A DNA stretch of 10,795 nucleotides, taken from contig JBLIBC010000070.1 of NCBI GenBank assembly GCA_047632015.1, forward strand, positions 1-10,795, given 5' to 3'. The notes beneath the pieces are model-generated. The model did no database searches. It saw nothing but the letters and a program-made list of their open reading frames with translations, and was not told the origin of the DNA. This DNA is from JBLIAZ01 sp047632015 (lineage in GTDB: Bacteria; Bacteroidota; Bacteroidia; Flavobacteriales_C; GCA-002722245). Every line of letters starts with the position of its first letter. The first letter of the stretch is position 1. Shown in pieces: positions 1-7,109 of this stretch. Position numbers and translations under genes: made by a program.

Positions 1-1
1 A

Positions 2-332
2 ATTGCGGTAATCAAAAACGTATTGTACAACCGATGTCAACTTTATATCGAGCTTAAAACAAAATTAGAACGTTTAGAAATAAGGTGCTATTAATTAGTA
101 AAACTAATGATTATCGCAATTGGAAAATTGCTAAACATTCCCGTTCTAGATTACACTCCGTTAAATCAAGAACTACAAAATATTATGCAATACTGGTGAT
201 GAATTTGAAATCGCAATAAATAAAATCATTGACATGAGTGACGAGGAGTATTTCAAATTAAGTAACAATGCAATGGACAACAAAGAAGATTATTCTATGC
301 AAAACTACTGTAACTTAATGATCGACATGTAA
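2..332 (+). pseudogene. Probable decayed 3' end of a glycosyltransferase gene
   Basis: The reading frame open from base 2 is interrupted by TAA at 92-94, then continues through a segment containing LLNIPVLDYTPLNQEL and stops at TGA 197-199. A second frame takes over at about 190 and reads TGDEFEIAINKIIDMS, followed by an EEY..LS.NA pattern, ending at TAA 330-332. An 'IPV' strand, then a short E-rich helix with 'AI..II', then 'S.EEY..LS.NA' is the order expected at the C-terminus of GT4-type glycosyltransferases. One in-frame stop plus one frameshift would explain the two halves as a single dead gene. The 5' part lies outside the window, so catalytic residues cannot be examined. The next gene is also a glycosyltransferase, which fits a worn polysaccharide locus. 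The match is by pattern only, so the assignment is tentative. Confidence 0.4.
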
Positions 333-486
333 AATTAGCATTTTACCAGTAACCCTTTCCACATCTTTCATTTTTATAAAAAAATGAACAAGTTACCCAA
401 GTTGCAATAAAAAACTTAGCACATGATTTCATAATCAGACTAATGAAAAACCGTAGTTTTGCTTATCGCAGTGAAGTTATCAATTA
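333..486. other. AT-rich spacer with short open fragment, no convincing gene
   Basis: Nothing in this spacer can be called a gene with confidence. One plus-strand frame is open from 380 to the TAG at 485-487. It gives 35 codons, including an internal ATG at 443 (reading MKNRSFAYRSEVIN), and its stop overlaps the GTG start of the next gene by one base (TAGTG). A different frame (322-384) runs into it across an A-rich run at 378-384, so this may be another eroded gene end. An open stretch of this length can also arise by chance in AT-rich DNA. Confidence 0.4.
454..461 (+). promoter_or_regulatory. Possible Bacteroidota -7 promoter element (TAnnTTTG)
   Basis: TAGTTTTG matches the Bacteroidota -7 consensus TAnnTTTG. 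It lies 25 nt upstream of the GTG start of the glycosyltransferase, a suitable distance for a short leader. I see no TTG-type -33 element at the expected spacing, so this is a one-box match and weak. Confidence 0.25.
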
Positions 487-2526
487 GTGAAATTGGATCG
501 AAAAATAGGATTAGCAATATTAACAATTATTCTTTTTGGAATTGTATTCCAGAGGAGCTACATCAATGATTTTCCGTCACACATGCATGCTTGGGCACAA
601 TCCGACAGGTATGCTATAGCAAAAGGTTTTGTGAACAATGGCTTAAACTTTTTTAAACCTGAAACTTTCACTTACAACCATCAATTCCCACATGGCTATA
701 CTATTCCATCGCAGGAAAGTGTCACTGCAGTGGACTTCCCTATCCATGATTATGTAGTGGCTGTAATTATGAAATTACTTGGTACAGGTGAACCTTGGGT
801 TTTTCGACTTTACATTGTGGTGTACAGCTTCCTTGGTCTATTTTATTTATTCAAAATAAGCAAACTGTTAACTGATAGTGTGCTCAAATCACTACTTGTG
901 GTAATTCTCGGAGCCACTTCTCCTCTTTTCGTATACTACCAAGGTGGATTTTTACCAACCATTCCTTCGTTAGCCAATGCTTTCATTGGAATCTACTTTT
1001 ACCTTAAATTCATTTACACAAAAAAAGACAGCACATTCAACGTCTCTGTACTTTTTTTAACCTTGGGAGCGTTAAGTAGAACAACTTTTGTTATTCCTTT
1101 GATTGCAGTATTTTCAGTGGAAATATTACGTGCACTTCAAAATAAATCGAAGATATCACCTAAATTGACAGCTTTCTTTTTATCGGTGTCATCCATCTTT
1201 TTTTATGTTTTCTACAACTCTTATTTACGAGAACAACACGGTTCAATATTTTTAAATTACATGTTACCACCAAGATCATTTCAGGAAGTGATTGATATTT
1301 TGAATGTCGTCAAAAACCAATGGCTTCTTCAATATTTTTCGACAACACATTACCTAATTTTCGGGATACTGGTACTATTTGCCTCAATCGCGTTTTTTCG
1401 AAAAAAAATCAATATCAATCAGGAAAACATCACTGGACTTCTCCTCATTTCAGTAATGCTCATCGGGTGCATATCTTTTTCAGCGTTAATGCTTCGTCAA
1501 TTCATTGCCCATGATTATTATTTTTTAGACACCTTCTTTTTGCCAATCATGTTAGTGATTGCATTCGTCTTGTCTTTGATTCCTCGATTTGACAAGCGAT
1601 GGAAAAAGCTAGTATTTGTATTTTGCATTGTACTGGTGACAATACCTTTGATTCTAAACGCCACTGAATCTCAAAGCAGCAGACGGGTTTCAGGAAATTG
1701 GGACAGGGTAGCTACTACAGTAAGTAATTTTCATGGAGCTGAACAATATTTAGACTCTTTAGGTGTGCCTGCTGACGCTAAAATCCTTGTCATCGATGCT
1801 TACGCTCCTAATATTCCGTTCCTTTTAATGAACAGGAAAGGCTTTGTAGTTATGTCAACTAAAAAAGATAAAATCAAACGTGCTTTAACTTGGAATTACG
1901 ATTATGTAGTTGTTCAAAATCAATATTTCGTTTCTGATGTATATAGAGCTTATCCCGAAATCACTTCAAAAATTAGCAAACGATGGGACAACGGGCGCAT
2001 TACTATTTGTGTAAAAAATGAAGTTGATTCAACCCGAACTTTGGTGGACTTCCTTGGACTAAGTCTTAAAAAACCTGTTGCTCAAGAACGAATAACATTT
2101 GATAGTATTCCAAATGAATTATGGCAACAAACAAACTCTTCATCAAATTTTGCCTTTTCAGGACAGAAATCGGGACTTCTATCTGCGGATATGCACTATG
2201 GCCTGACCTATAAATCAAACAACATGGATGTGCTTAAAAAACAGGCAAGAACAATGATGGTTCAATCCTTTTTCCTATCTGACTCCACAAACGGAGCTCT
2301 TAAGGATGTGGAACTAATTGTTGCGATAGCCCAGAATGGTAATAATACTTTCTATCAGTCATACAACATAAGACCTATGCTACAGTCACCAAACCACTGG
2401 GAACAAATAAGTTTGCTTTTTGAATTACCTAAAGTCGTATCGGATAAATACGAGTTAGCAATTTTTTTAGGGAACACAGGAAAATCTGAACTATATGTTG
2501 ACGATTTTGAATTTAAAATTTATTGA
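487..2526 (+). CDS. GT-C (ArnT/PMT-like, GT39-type) membrane glycosyltransferase with C-terminal beta-rich domain
   Basis: A 679-residue integral membrane protein that probably moves a sugar from a polyprenyl-phosphate donor to an acceptor on the outer face of the inner membrane. A first membrane segment (residues 7-23) is followed by a long extracytoplasmic loop with HAWAQSDRY (34-42) and VDFPIHDY (82-89). Such an Asp-containing first loop holds the catalytic acid in GT-C enzymes; D40 and D83 are candidates. Hydrophobic helices continue to about 392, with HDYYF at 342-346. Residues 400-520 form a soluble segment. Residues 535-679 look like a beta-sandwich, ending in a W..IS..F.LP strand and LYVDDFEF. 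The start is GTG at 487: an in-frame stop lies at 472-474 and the first helix follows directly, though TTG at 493 is possible. It is separate from and convergent with the Bat operon. The acceptor (glycan, lipid or protein) cannot be told from sequence. Confidence 0.8.
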   Translation: MKLDRKIGLAILTIILFGIVFQRSYINDFPSHMHAWAQSDRYAIAKGFVNNGLNFFKPETFTYNHQFPHGYTIPSQESVTAVDFPIHDYVVAVIMKLLGTGEPWVFRLYIVVYSFLGLFYLFKISKLLTDSVLKSLLVVILGATSPLFVYYQGGFLPTIPSLANAFIGIYFYLKFIYTKKDSTFNVSVLFLTLGALSRTTFVIPLIAVFSVEILRALQNKSKISPKLTAFFLSVSSIFFYVFYNSYLREQHGSIFLNYMLPPRSFQEVIDILNVVKNQWLLQYFSTTHYLIFGILVLFASIAFFRKKININQENITGLLLISVMLIGCISFSALMLRQFIAHDYYFLDTFFLPIMLVIAFVLSLIPRFDKRWKKLVFVFCIVLVTIPLILNATESQSSRRVSGNWDRVATTVSNFHGAEQYLDSLGVPADAKILVIDAYAPNIPFLLMNRKGFVVMSTKKDKIKRALTWNYDYVVVQNQYFVSDVYRAYPEITSKISKRWDNGRITICVKNEVDSTRTLVDFLGLSLKKPVAQERITFDSIPNELWQQTNSSSNFAFSGQKSGLLSADMHYGLTYKSNNMDVLKKQARTMMVQSFFLSDSTNGALKDVELIVAIAQNGNNTFYQSYNIRPMLQSPNHWEQISLLFELPKVVSDKYELAIFLGNTGKSELYVDDFEFKIY

Positions 2527-2548
2527 GTATAATTTAAATGTACTCAAT
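2522..2548. terminator. Inverted repeat between convergent genes, possible bidirectional terminator
   Basis: ATTGAGTA (2522-2529) and TACTCAAT (2541-2548) form a perfect 8-bp stem. It can be extended inward by a T-G and an A-T pair, leaving a 7-nt loop. The stem includes the TGA stop of the glycosyltransferase and ends 3 nt from the TAG stop of batE. There is no strong U-tract on the plus strand; on the minus strand the stem is followed by AT-rich DNA. The placement between two convergent stops supports a terminator, but the AT-rich stem would be of low stability. Confidence 0.4.
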
Positions 2549-2550
2549 TA

Positions 2551-3306
2551 CTAAATTTCCAAAACCAATTTTTTCTCCACCCAACCTTGATTGCCGTCCT
2601 GTGTTTTAATGTTGTACCACTCACTATTCTCATCTACAAATTCAACTTTGGTTCCTTCGTTTAGTTCAAATAGCAGTGTAGCGCCATAATTGGGCTCACT
2701 ATGAACTTCCATTCCGTTAATTGACACAATACCAGCAATGGCTGAAGAAACTATCTTTTTTTGAATCCCACCCCATGTGTAAAAAAAGATGGCAAGTACT
2801 AGTACTACCCATGAGTTTGAAAATGTAAATTGTTTCCCTTTCTTTTTCATTCTAAAAAACAACAGTCCACCAACAAACAGGCACAGCATACTTAACACCC
2901 CCAGTAAATTGTATGATAGCACCGAATTAATTGAGAGAAATAATGGCCTAATTGAAAAGGTTGGTAATTTTTCAAACTTGTCAACTAAGGTCTCGTTCAC
3001 TATCGTCAAATTGTGTGCTGCATCCTTGTTTCCATTGTTTAATTTGAGAGCTTTTTCAAAATAAAGTACAGCTTGTACTTTATTTCCCGTTTTAAAATAA
3101 CAATTCCCCAAGTTATAATACAAGGCCTCAGACACTATTCCTGAATCAACAAAACTCAAATACAATTCTTGTGAGTCATTGTATTTACCAGCATCATACA
3201 AAATTTTAGCCGAATCTAATCGTGTTTTTTCGTGATCAGTTTGTGCAAGGGAAACTTGAATGAATCCCACAAATAGCAACATCAATGTTACAATCAAATT
3301 TTTCAT
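2551..3306 (-). CDS. batE: BatE: TPR protein with two membrane segments and SH3-like domain
   Basis: Last gene of the Bat operon, 251 residues. A signal peptide (1-21, ending VSLAQ) is followed by TPR-type helices at about 25-105, including ALYYNLGNCYFKTGNKVQA and ALKLN. Two hydrophobic segments follow at 132-152 and 165-181, joined by a short basic loop (RMKKKGK). Residues 190-251 are a small SH3b-like domain with W..I...DG..GWV. If the signal peptide is cleaved and both helices span the membrane, the TPR and the SH3 domain are both periplasmic. SH3b domains often bind peptidoglycan or peptides, but the ligand here is unknown. The start is ATG at 3304-3306, 2 nt after the batD stop, so translation is probably coupled. 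BatE belongs to the aerotolerance set described in Bacteroides; its molecular role is unresolved. Confidence 0.88.
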   Translation of the reverse strand: MKNLIVTLMLLFVGFIQVSLAQTDHEKTRLDSAKILYDAGKYNDSQELYLSFVDSGIVSEALYYNLGNCYFKTGNKVQAVLYFEKALKLNNGNKDAAHNLTIVNETLVDKFEKLPTFSIRPLFLSINSVLSYNLLGVLSMLCLFVGGLLFFRMKKKGKQFTFSNSWVVLVLAIFFYTWGGIQKKIVSSAIAGIVSINGMEVHSEPNYGATLLFELNEGTKVEFVDENSEWYNIKTQDGNQGWVEKKLVLEI

Positions 3307-3308
3307 AC

Positions 3309-5054
3309 CTACCCTAGTTCAGTTATCATTTCTTGCACTTCTTTGAAGACCTCGGGTTTACTGACCCCAATTGGAGAATACCTTGCCATCCCGCACTTAC
3401 TTTGTAATTGCAAAAACTCCTGTACCTTATTCTCTGGCAAATTTAACCCCGTCAGTGAATCATGCAGTACGTCTTTGTTAAAATCCTGCGGCAAGATGTT
3501 AAACTTATCCATGAAATAATTGTTCATAGCCAATTCTATTTTTCCATAAAATTCCTTGTCATCGGCGTTTAATGCTTTTTCAGCATCCTTTAAAATAGAC
3601 TTAGCTTTTTTATAAGCGCCTTTTTTCTTTTTGTGCACAACCTCCTCTTTTGTCTCTTCTTTTGGTTTATAGAAAATCAATAAAAAAAATGCTCCGGCTC
3701 CCAACACCACACTTAATCCATGGTGAAATTTCGAGGCGAAAAAATCATCTCTTTCACTTAAAACAAACTTATAGCTATCATTTAAATATCTGATGTCAGT
3801 ACCCTGTATTTCAACGTTTTGACCATAACCACTGTATACCACATTCCCTGTACTCAAGTCTTCATCTCCAGTTACTTCAATACTTGTTTTTTCTACAGAC
3901 AATTGCTTGTATTTTTTTGAGCTTAAATCAAAATAAGACATACTCAAACCTGGTACGTCTTGTTGTCCATTTGCTCTTGCAATAGCCACATATTCCTTAG
4001 TTATTTTTCCCGAATAAGTATATCCTGACACCTTGTAGGCATCAATTGTTTTTGGTTCAAAAACTTCCCATGATTTGTTCCAGTTAAGTGATATGTCTTT
4101 TAACGCTGAGAAATTTCCACTTCCCGAAATCTCGTATTTTACAGTAAGTGCGTCATTGATTAATACCTCTTTCTTATCGAGCTTTCTATTTAGTTTAAAA
4201 TTCCCAACTAAGCCACTAAAATTAGCTGGCGCAGCAGGCAAAGACTTTACATTAATTGTGACTCCCGGAGCTTGCACCGAATGTGGAATTTCCTCTCCTC
4301 TTGTCCTAAAAAATCCTCTGTTAACGTATTTGTAGGTTACATACTTCAAATTATGTGATGGCACTTTAAATTTTCCTTTTTTAATTGGTACAAGCAGGTG
4401 TTTTTGTAACACTAACAACAGGTAATTCCGTCCATTGATGTTAATTCTTGAATTTGTCATCCCCTGTAAATCTTTTGCGGAAAAAGGTCCGAAATTCTTA
4501 AATAGACCAGCGTTTTTAAGTTGACCAGCATCTGTTATTTCGTCTACAGTAAACAAAGTATAAGTTATTGTAAATCCTTGACCAACGTAAGGACTGGAGT
4601 TACTCACCTCTGTTTTAATGAACCTATCTTTAGACGCTTCATTTTGAGAAACATTTAAACTCGTCACTTGTACAGAAAAAGCAGGAGCTTTATAAGTTTT
4701 ACCCTCGTACTTCATCACAGCTTGCGGCATCACGATTTTACCTTTTCTATTAGGTTTCAACTCAAAAGTAACTTCATAGGATGTTCCACCTTTTGTGACA
4801 CGCTTTCCATTAACAATCACAATAGAACGGCTTGAAGAAGAATTGACAGAATGGTTAAGTACTTCAAAATCGCCAGAACTAGGAGTTTTAACTCCTTTAT
4901 AGTCAGCATTCTCTACTTTATAAGTCAAATATATTTTCTCAAAATCGTAATAGGATTTCTTACTGGTGTATGTAGTGAACTTCACTTTACCGGCCATCAT
5001 TACGGAGGGCAGCGTAACCAAAAACATCAATAAAATTATCTTACTTTTTTTCAT
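3309..5054 (-). CDS. batD: BatD: large periplasmic beta-rich protein with C-terminal membrane anchor
   Basis: About 581 residues, the normal size for BatD. An N-terminal signal peptide (MKKSKIILLMFLVTLPSVMM...) leads into a long periplasmic part of repeated beta-sandwich-like modules. An SPYVGQ motif near 155 and a second module around 290-400 with the pattern EISGSGN are typical of the family. One membrane helix lies at about 447-462 (LSVVLGAGAFFLLIF), followed by a KKKK-rich stretch and a cytoplasmic helical domain (about 480-581) with EFY..I..AM..Y...KF. I chose ATG at 5052-5054. The frame can be extended to a TTG at 5067-5069, adding five polar residues before the signal peptide, which is less likely. 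The gene follows batC by 36 nt and precedes batE by 2 nt. It probably acts as a membrane-anchored scaffold with the other Bat proteins (inference). Confidence 0.9.
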   Translation of the reverse strand: MKKSKIILLMFLVTLPSVMMAGKVKFTTYTSKKSYYDFEKIYLTYKVENADYKGVKTPSSGDFEVLNHSVNSSSSRSIVIVNGKRVTKGGTSYEVTFELKPNRKGKIVMPQAVMKYEGKTYKAPAFSVQVTSLNVSQNEASKDRFIKTEVSNSSPYVGQGFTITYTLFTVDEITDAGQLKNAGLFKNFGPFSAKDLQGMTNSRININGRNYLLLVLQKHLLVPIKKGKFKVPSHNLKYVTYKYVNRGFFRTRGEEIPHSVQAPGVTINVKSLPAAPANFSGLVGNFKLNRKLDKKEVLINDALTVKYEISGSGNFSALKDISLNWNKSWEVFEPKTIDAYKVSGYTYSGKITKEYVAIARANGQQDVPGLSMSYFDLSSKKYKQLSVEKTSIEVTGDEDLSTGNVVYSGYGQNVEIQGTDIRYLNDSYKFVLSERDDFFASKFHHGLSVVLGAGAFFLLIFYKPKEETKEEVVHKKKKGAYKKAKSILKDAEKALNADDKEFYGKIELAMNNYFMDKFNILPQDFNKDVLHDSLTGLNLPENKVQEFLQLQSKCGMARYSPIGVSKPEVFKEVQEMITELG

Positions 5055-5090
5055 TTTACAATCATTCAAAAATACAGCACCTATCCAACT

Positions 5091-6038
5091 CTACCAATCT
5101 TTATCGCCTTTCTTAGGTTTTCTCATTTCCATTTTAATCATCTTTTTACGGATTCCCTTCTCATCATTTTCAACCCCTTTCAGCAACTGCTCTGCCTGCT
5201 CTTTCGTTAACTTTTTAGCCTCTCTTGCTTGTTGCTTTTTATCACTTGCAGGAGCTTGATCCTTTCCTTGTTTTTCTTCTCCGTTCTTGCCTTCCTTTTG
5301 ATTCTCTTTGTCCTTTTCAGCTTGTTTTTTCTTTTCTTCCTCCTCTTTCTTTTTCTCTTCTTCCGATTTTTCTCCATCGCCCTTTTTATCCTCTTCATTT
5401 TCACCTTGATCACCATCCTTCTGATCTTTCTTTTGATCATCTTGACTTTCTTCTCCTTTATCCTTCGAGTCTTCACTATCCGAATCTTTCTTCTCTCCGT
5501 CTCTCTTTTCTTTATCTTGACTTTCCTTGTTTTGCTGCTGATCCTTGTTTTTATCCCCTTCTTTATTCTCGTCGCTATCTTGTTTTTGTTTCTCCTCGTT
5601 TTCTTTTTTTTGTTGAATCATAGATTTAGCATATGACAAATTATACCTCGCATCCTTGTGTTTGAAATCCTTTCGAAGGACCTTCTTATATCCAGACACA
5701 GCTTTTTCTAATTCACCTTTTTTCAACATCGAATTTGCCCTGTTATACATGGCTTTAGTTTGTCTATCCGATCCCTCACCAGACAGTATTACCTTGTCAT
5801 ACAGTGTAATTGCTTCGTCAAACTGCTCCTTGTTATAATATGCATTTGCCAAATTGTATTGTGCCTTTGATGACTCAGGATTAAGCTCCAATGCTTTATG
5901 GTATTTTTCAATGGCCACATCATAAGTTGAATCCTTGTAGGCTGCATTCCCCTCACGAATAGGTGTCAATTCTTTTTGACCAACGAGCGACATACTCACC
6001 ATCATTAACAATCCCAATATCAATCCTAGTCTTTTCAT
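5091..6038 (-). CDS. batC: BatC: periplasmic TPR protein with long charged low-complexity tail
   Basis: 315 residues. A signal peptide (1-20, ending SLVGQ) is followed by three TPR-like units at about 25-140: GNAAYKDSTYDVAIEKYHKA with LELNP, then AQYNLANAYYNKEQFDEAI, then AMYNRANSMLKKGELEKAV. The stretch 143-262 is almost purely K, E, D, Q, N, G and S. A conserved-looking helical end follows (266-315), with KLTKEQAEQLL and a terminal KKGDKDW; a basic-then-DW ending is, from my knowledge of the family, usual in BatC. TPRs bind peptides or partner proteins, and BatA, BatB, BatD and BatE are the obvious candidates. The start is ATG at 6036-6038, 7 nt after the batB stop. The charged stretch is rich in GA-type codons, which creates long spurious open frames in other registers and on the opposite strand. 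Confidence 0.9.
   Translation of the reverse strand: MKRLGLILGLLMMVSMSLVGQKELTPIREGNAAYKDSTYDVAIEKYHKALELNPESSKAQYNLANAYYNKEQFDEAITLYDKVILSGEGSDRQTKAMYNRANSMLKKGELEKAVSGYKKVLRKDFKHKDARYNLSYAKSMIQQKKENEEKQKQDSDENKEGDKNKDQQQNKESQDKEKRDGEKKDSDSEDSKDKGEESQDDQKKDQKDGDQGENEEDKKGDGEKSEEEKKKEEEEKKKQAEKDKENQKEGKNGEEKQGKDQAPASDKKQQAREAKKLTKEQAEQLLKGVENDEKGIRKKMIKMEMRKPKKGDKDW
5253..5612 (-). repeat. Low-complexity K/E/D/Q-rich segment of batC
   Basis: This stretch encodes batC residues 143-262. Between residues 151 and 260 there is a single non-polar residue other than glycine (Ala240); the rest are K, E, D, Q, N, S, G and R. The DNA is strongly purine-biased on the coding strand. There is no exact tandem unit, only short imperfect motifs such as KKD, EEKKK and KDGDQ. 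It is probably disordered or forms a charged helix. Such purine-rich tracts often vary in length between strains. Confidence 0.85.
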
Positions 6039-6045
6039 TTATCCG

Positions 6046-7107
6046 TTAACTATTTAACCTCACTTTGTTACTGAACACCAGTAATTCCAATACCAAAAAA
6101 GCAAATCCTATCACTAAAAAATAAACAAATCTGTGCTCATACAAACTGAACTTTTTAGCTCCGTATTCTTCCTTGTCCATTCCTCTAATTTGATCAAACA
6201 AATAGGACAAACCTAAGTTTTGATTGCTCGACCTCACATATTTCCCATCACTTAAGTCAGCCAAGTCCATTAGTAAGTCTTCATTAATTTTTGTCACGAC
6301 TGTGCTTCCGTTTCTGTCTTTTTTCAGGCCTACTTTATTGCCATTTAAGTACTCTGGAATTGTGCTTCCTTTAGTTGTTCCTATGCCTAGTGAGTATATG
6401 TTAATTTTTTGCTCTCCACAGGTTTTAGCAATTGCAAGCGCTTCCTCATCGTGGTTTTCACCGTCGGTAATCAGTATGATGGCCCGTCCTTTGGTTTTTT
6501 CTTTTGAAAAAGCCTTAATGGACGTTTCTAAAGCCCGTGACACAGATGTTCCTCCCACAGGTATCATATCTGTCGATATTTCACTCAAGTACATCTTAGC
6601 GGCTCCGTGATCGCTTGTCAAGGGCAATTGAAGGTATGCATCACCAGCAAAAACTACAATAGCAATCCTATCAGCACCTAAACGATCAATGATTTTTGAA
6701 ATGGCGTGCTTAGCTCTTTCCAACCGGTTTGGTTTAATGTCTTCAGCTAACATGCTTTTGGAAACATCAAGCGCAAACACTAAATCCACTCCCTTTTGCT
6801 TTACTTCTTCCTTTTTACTTCCAAACTGTGGATTAGCTAACCCAATAAGTAAAAATGCCATCCCAGTAATCCATAATAACATTTTAAGCGAACCTCTTTT
6901 TGCTAGTCTTGTTGGAAATATAAAACCTTCACTACCTTCCTGAATAAACTTGTTCAAATTCTTTTTTCGGGATGAATTATAATACCAGAATAACAATACA
7001 AGCGCAAGTAAAACAAGGAACCACCAAAACATACTTGCTCGCTGAAACCTGAAAAAATCAGCGTCTCCAAACCAAGAATATGATATGTTTTTTATAATCT
7101 CAATCAA
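6046..7107 (-). CDS. batB: BatB: membrane-anchored VWA-domain protein
   Basis: 353 residues. Two N-terminal membrane helices (about 27-44 and 76-92, the latter ending GLANPQFG) are followed by a von Willebrand factor A domain (about 107-300) and a C-terminal helix (about 328-347). The MIDAS metal site is complete: DVSKS at 114-118, a Thr in GGTS (T187) and ITDGE with D215. With helices at both ends, the VWA domain sits on one side of the membrane; in the family it is usually taken as periplasmic. The start is TTG at 7105-7107, 2 nt after the batA stop. The next ATG (7030-7032) would remove the FRFQRA segment just before the first helix, which matches the conserved N-terminus of Bat VWA proteins, so TTG is preferred. 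It is a paralogue of the preceding batA and probably pairs with it. Confidence 0.9.
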   Translation of the reverse strand: MIEIIKNISYSWFGDADFFRFQRASMFWWFLVLLALVLLFWYYNSSRKKNLNKFIQEGSEGFIFPTRLAKRGSLKMLLWITGMAFLLIGLANPQFGSKKEEVKQKGVDLVFALDVSKSMLAEDIKPNRLERAKHAISKIIDRLGADRIAIVVFAGDAYLQLPLTSDHGAAKMYLSEISTDMIPVGGTSVSRALETSIKAFSKEKTKGRAIILITDGENHDEEALAIAKTCGEQKINIYSLGIGTTKGSTIPEYLNGNKVGLKKDRNGSTVVTKINEDLLMDLADLSDGKYVRSSNQNLGLSYLFDQIRGMDKEEYGAKKFSLYEHRFVYFLVIGFAFLVLELLVFSNKVRLNS

Positions 7108-7109
7108 AT

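Noticed and set aside
443..487. 14-codon frame whose TAG stop overlaps the GTG start of the glycosyltransferase, as a possible leader peptide
   Set aside because: It is too short and has no attenuator hairpin or regulatory codon run. It may be the tail of an eroded gene or chance.
5067..5069. TTG as the start of batD
   Set aside because: An ATG five codons downstream directly precedes a standard lysine-led signal peptide and fits better.
4966..5259. Plus-strand open frame of 97 codons across the batC/batD junction
   Set aside because: It lies antisense to two well-supported genes and shows no recognisable motif.
5207..5476. Minus-strand frame of 89 codons made almost only of Lys, Arg, Glu and Ile
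   Set aside because: It is a shifted frame of the batC charged region with the same compositional cause.
5225..5636. Two plus-strand open frames of about 130 codons rich in Leu, Phe, Ser and Pro
   Set aside because: They are antisense to the charged low-complexity part of batC. Purine-rich codons on one strand give stop-free pyrimidine-rich frames on the other; no real domain or start context is present.
6224..6610. Plus-strand open frame of 128 codons
   Set aside because: It is antisense to the VWA domain of batB, whose MIDAS residues fix the coding strand.
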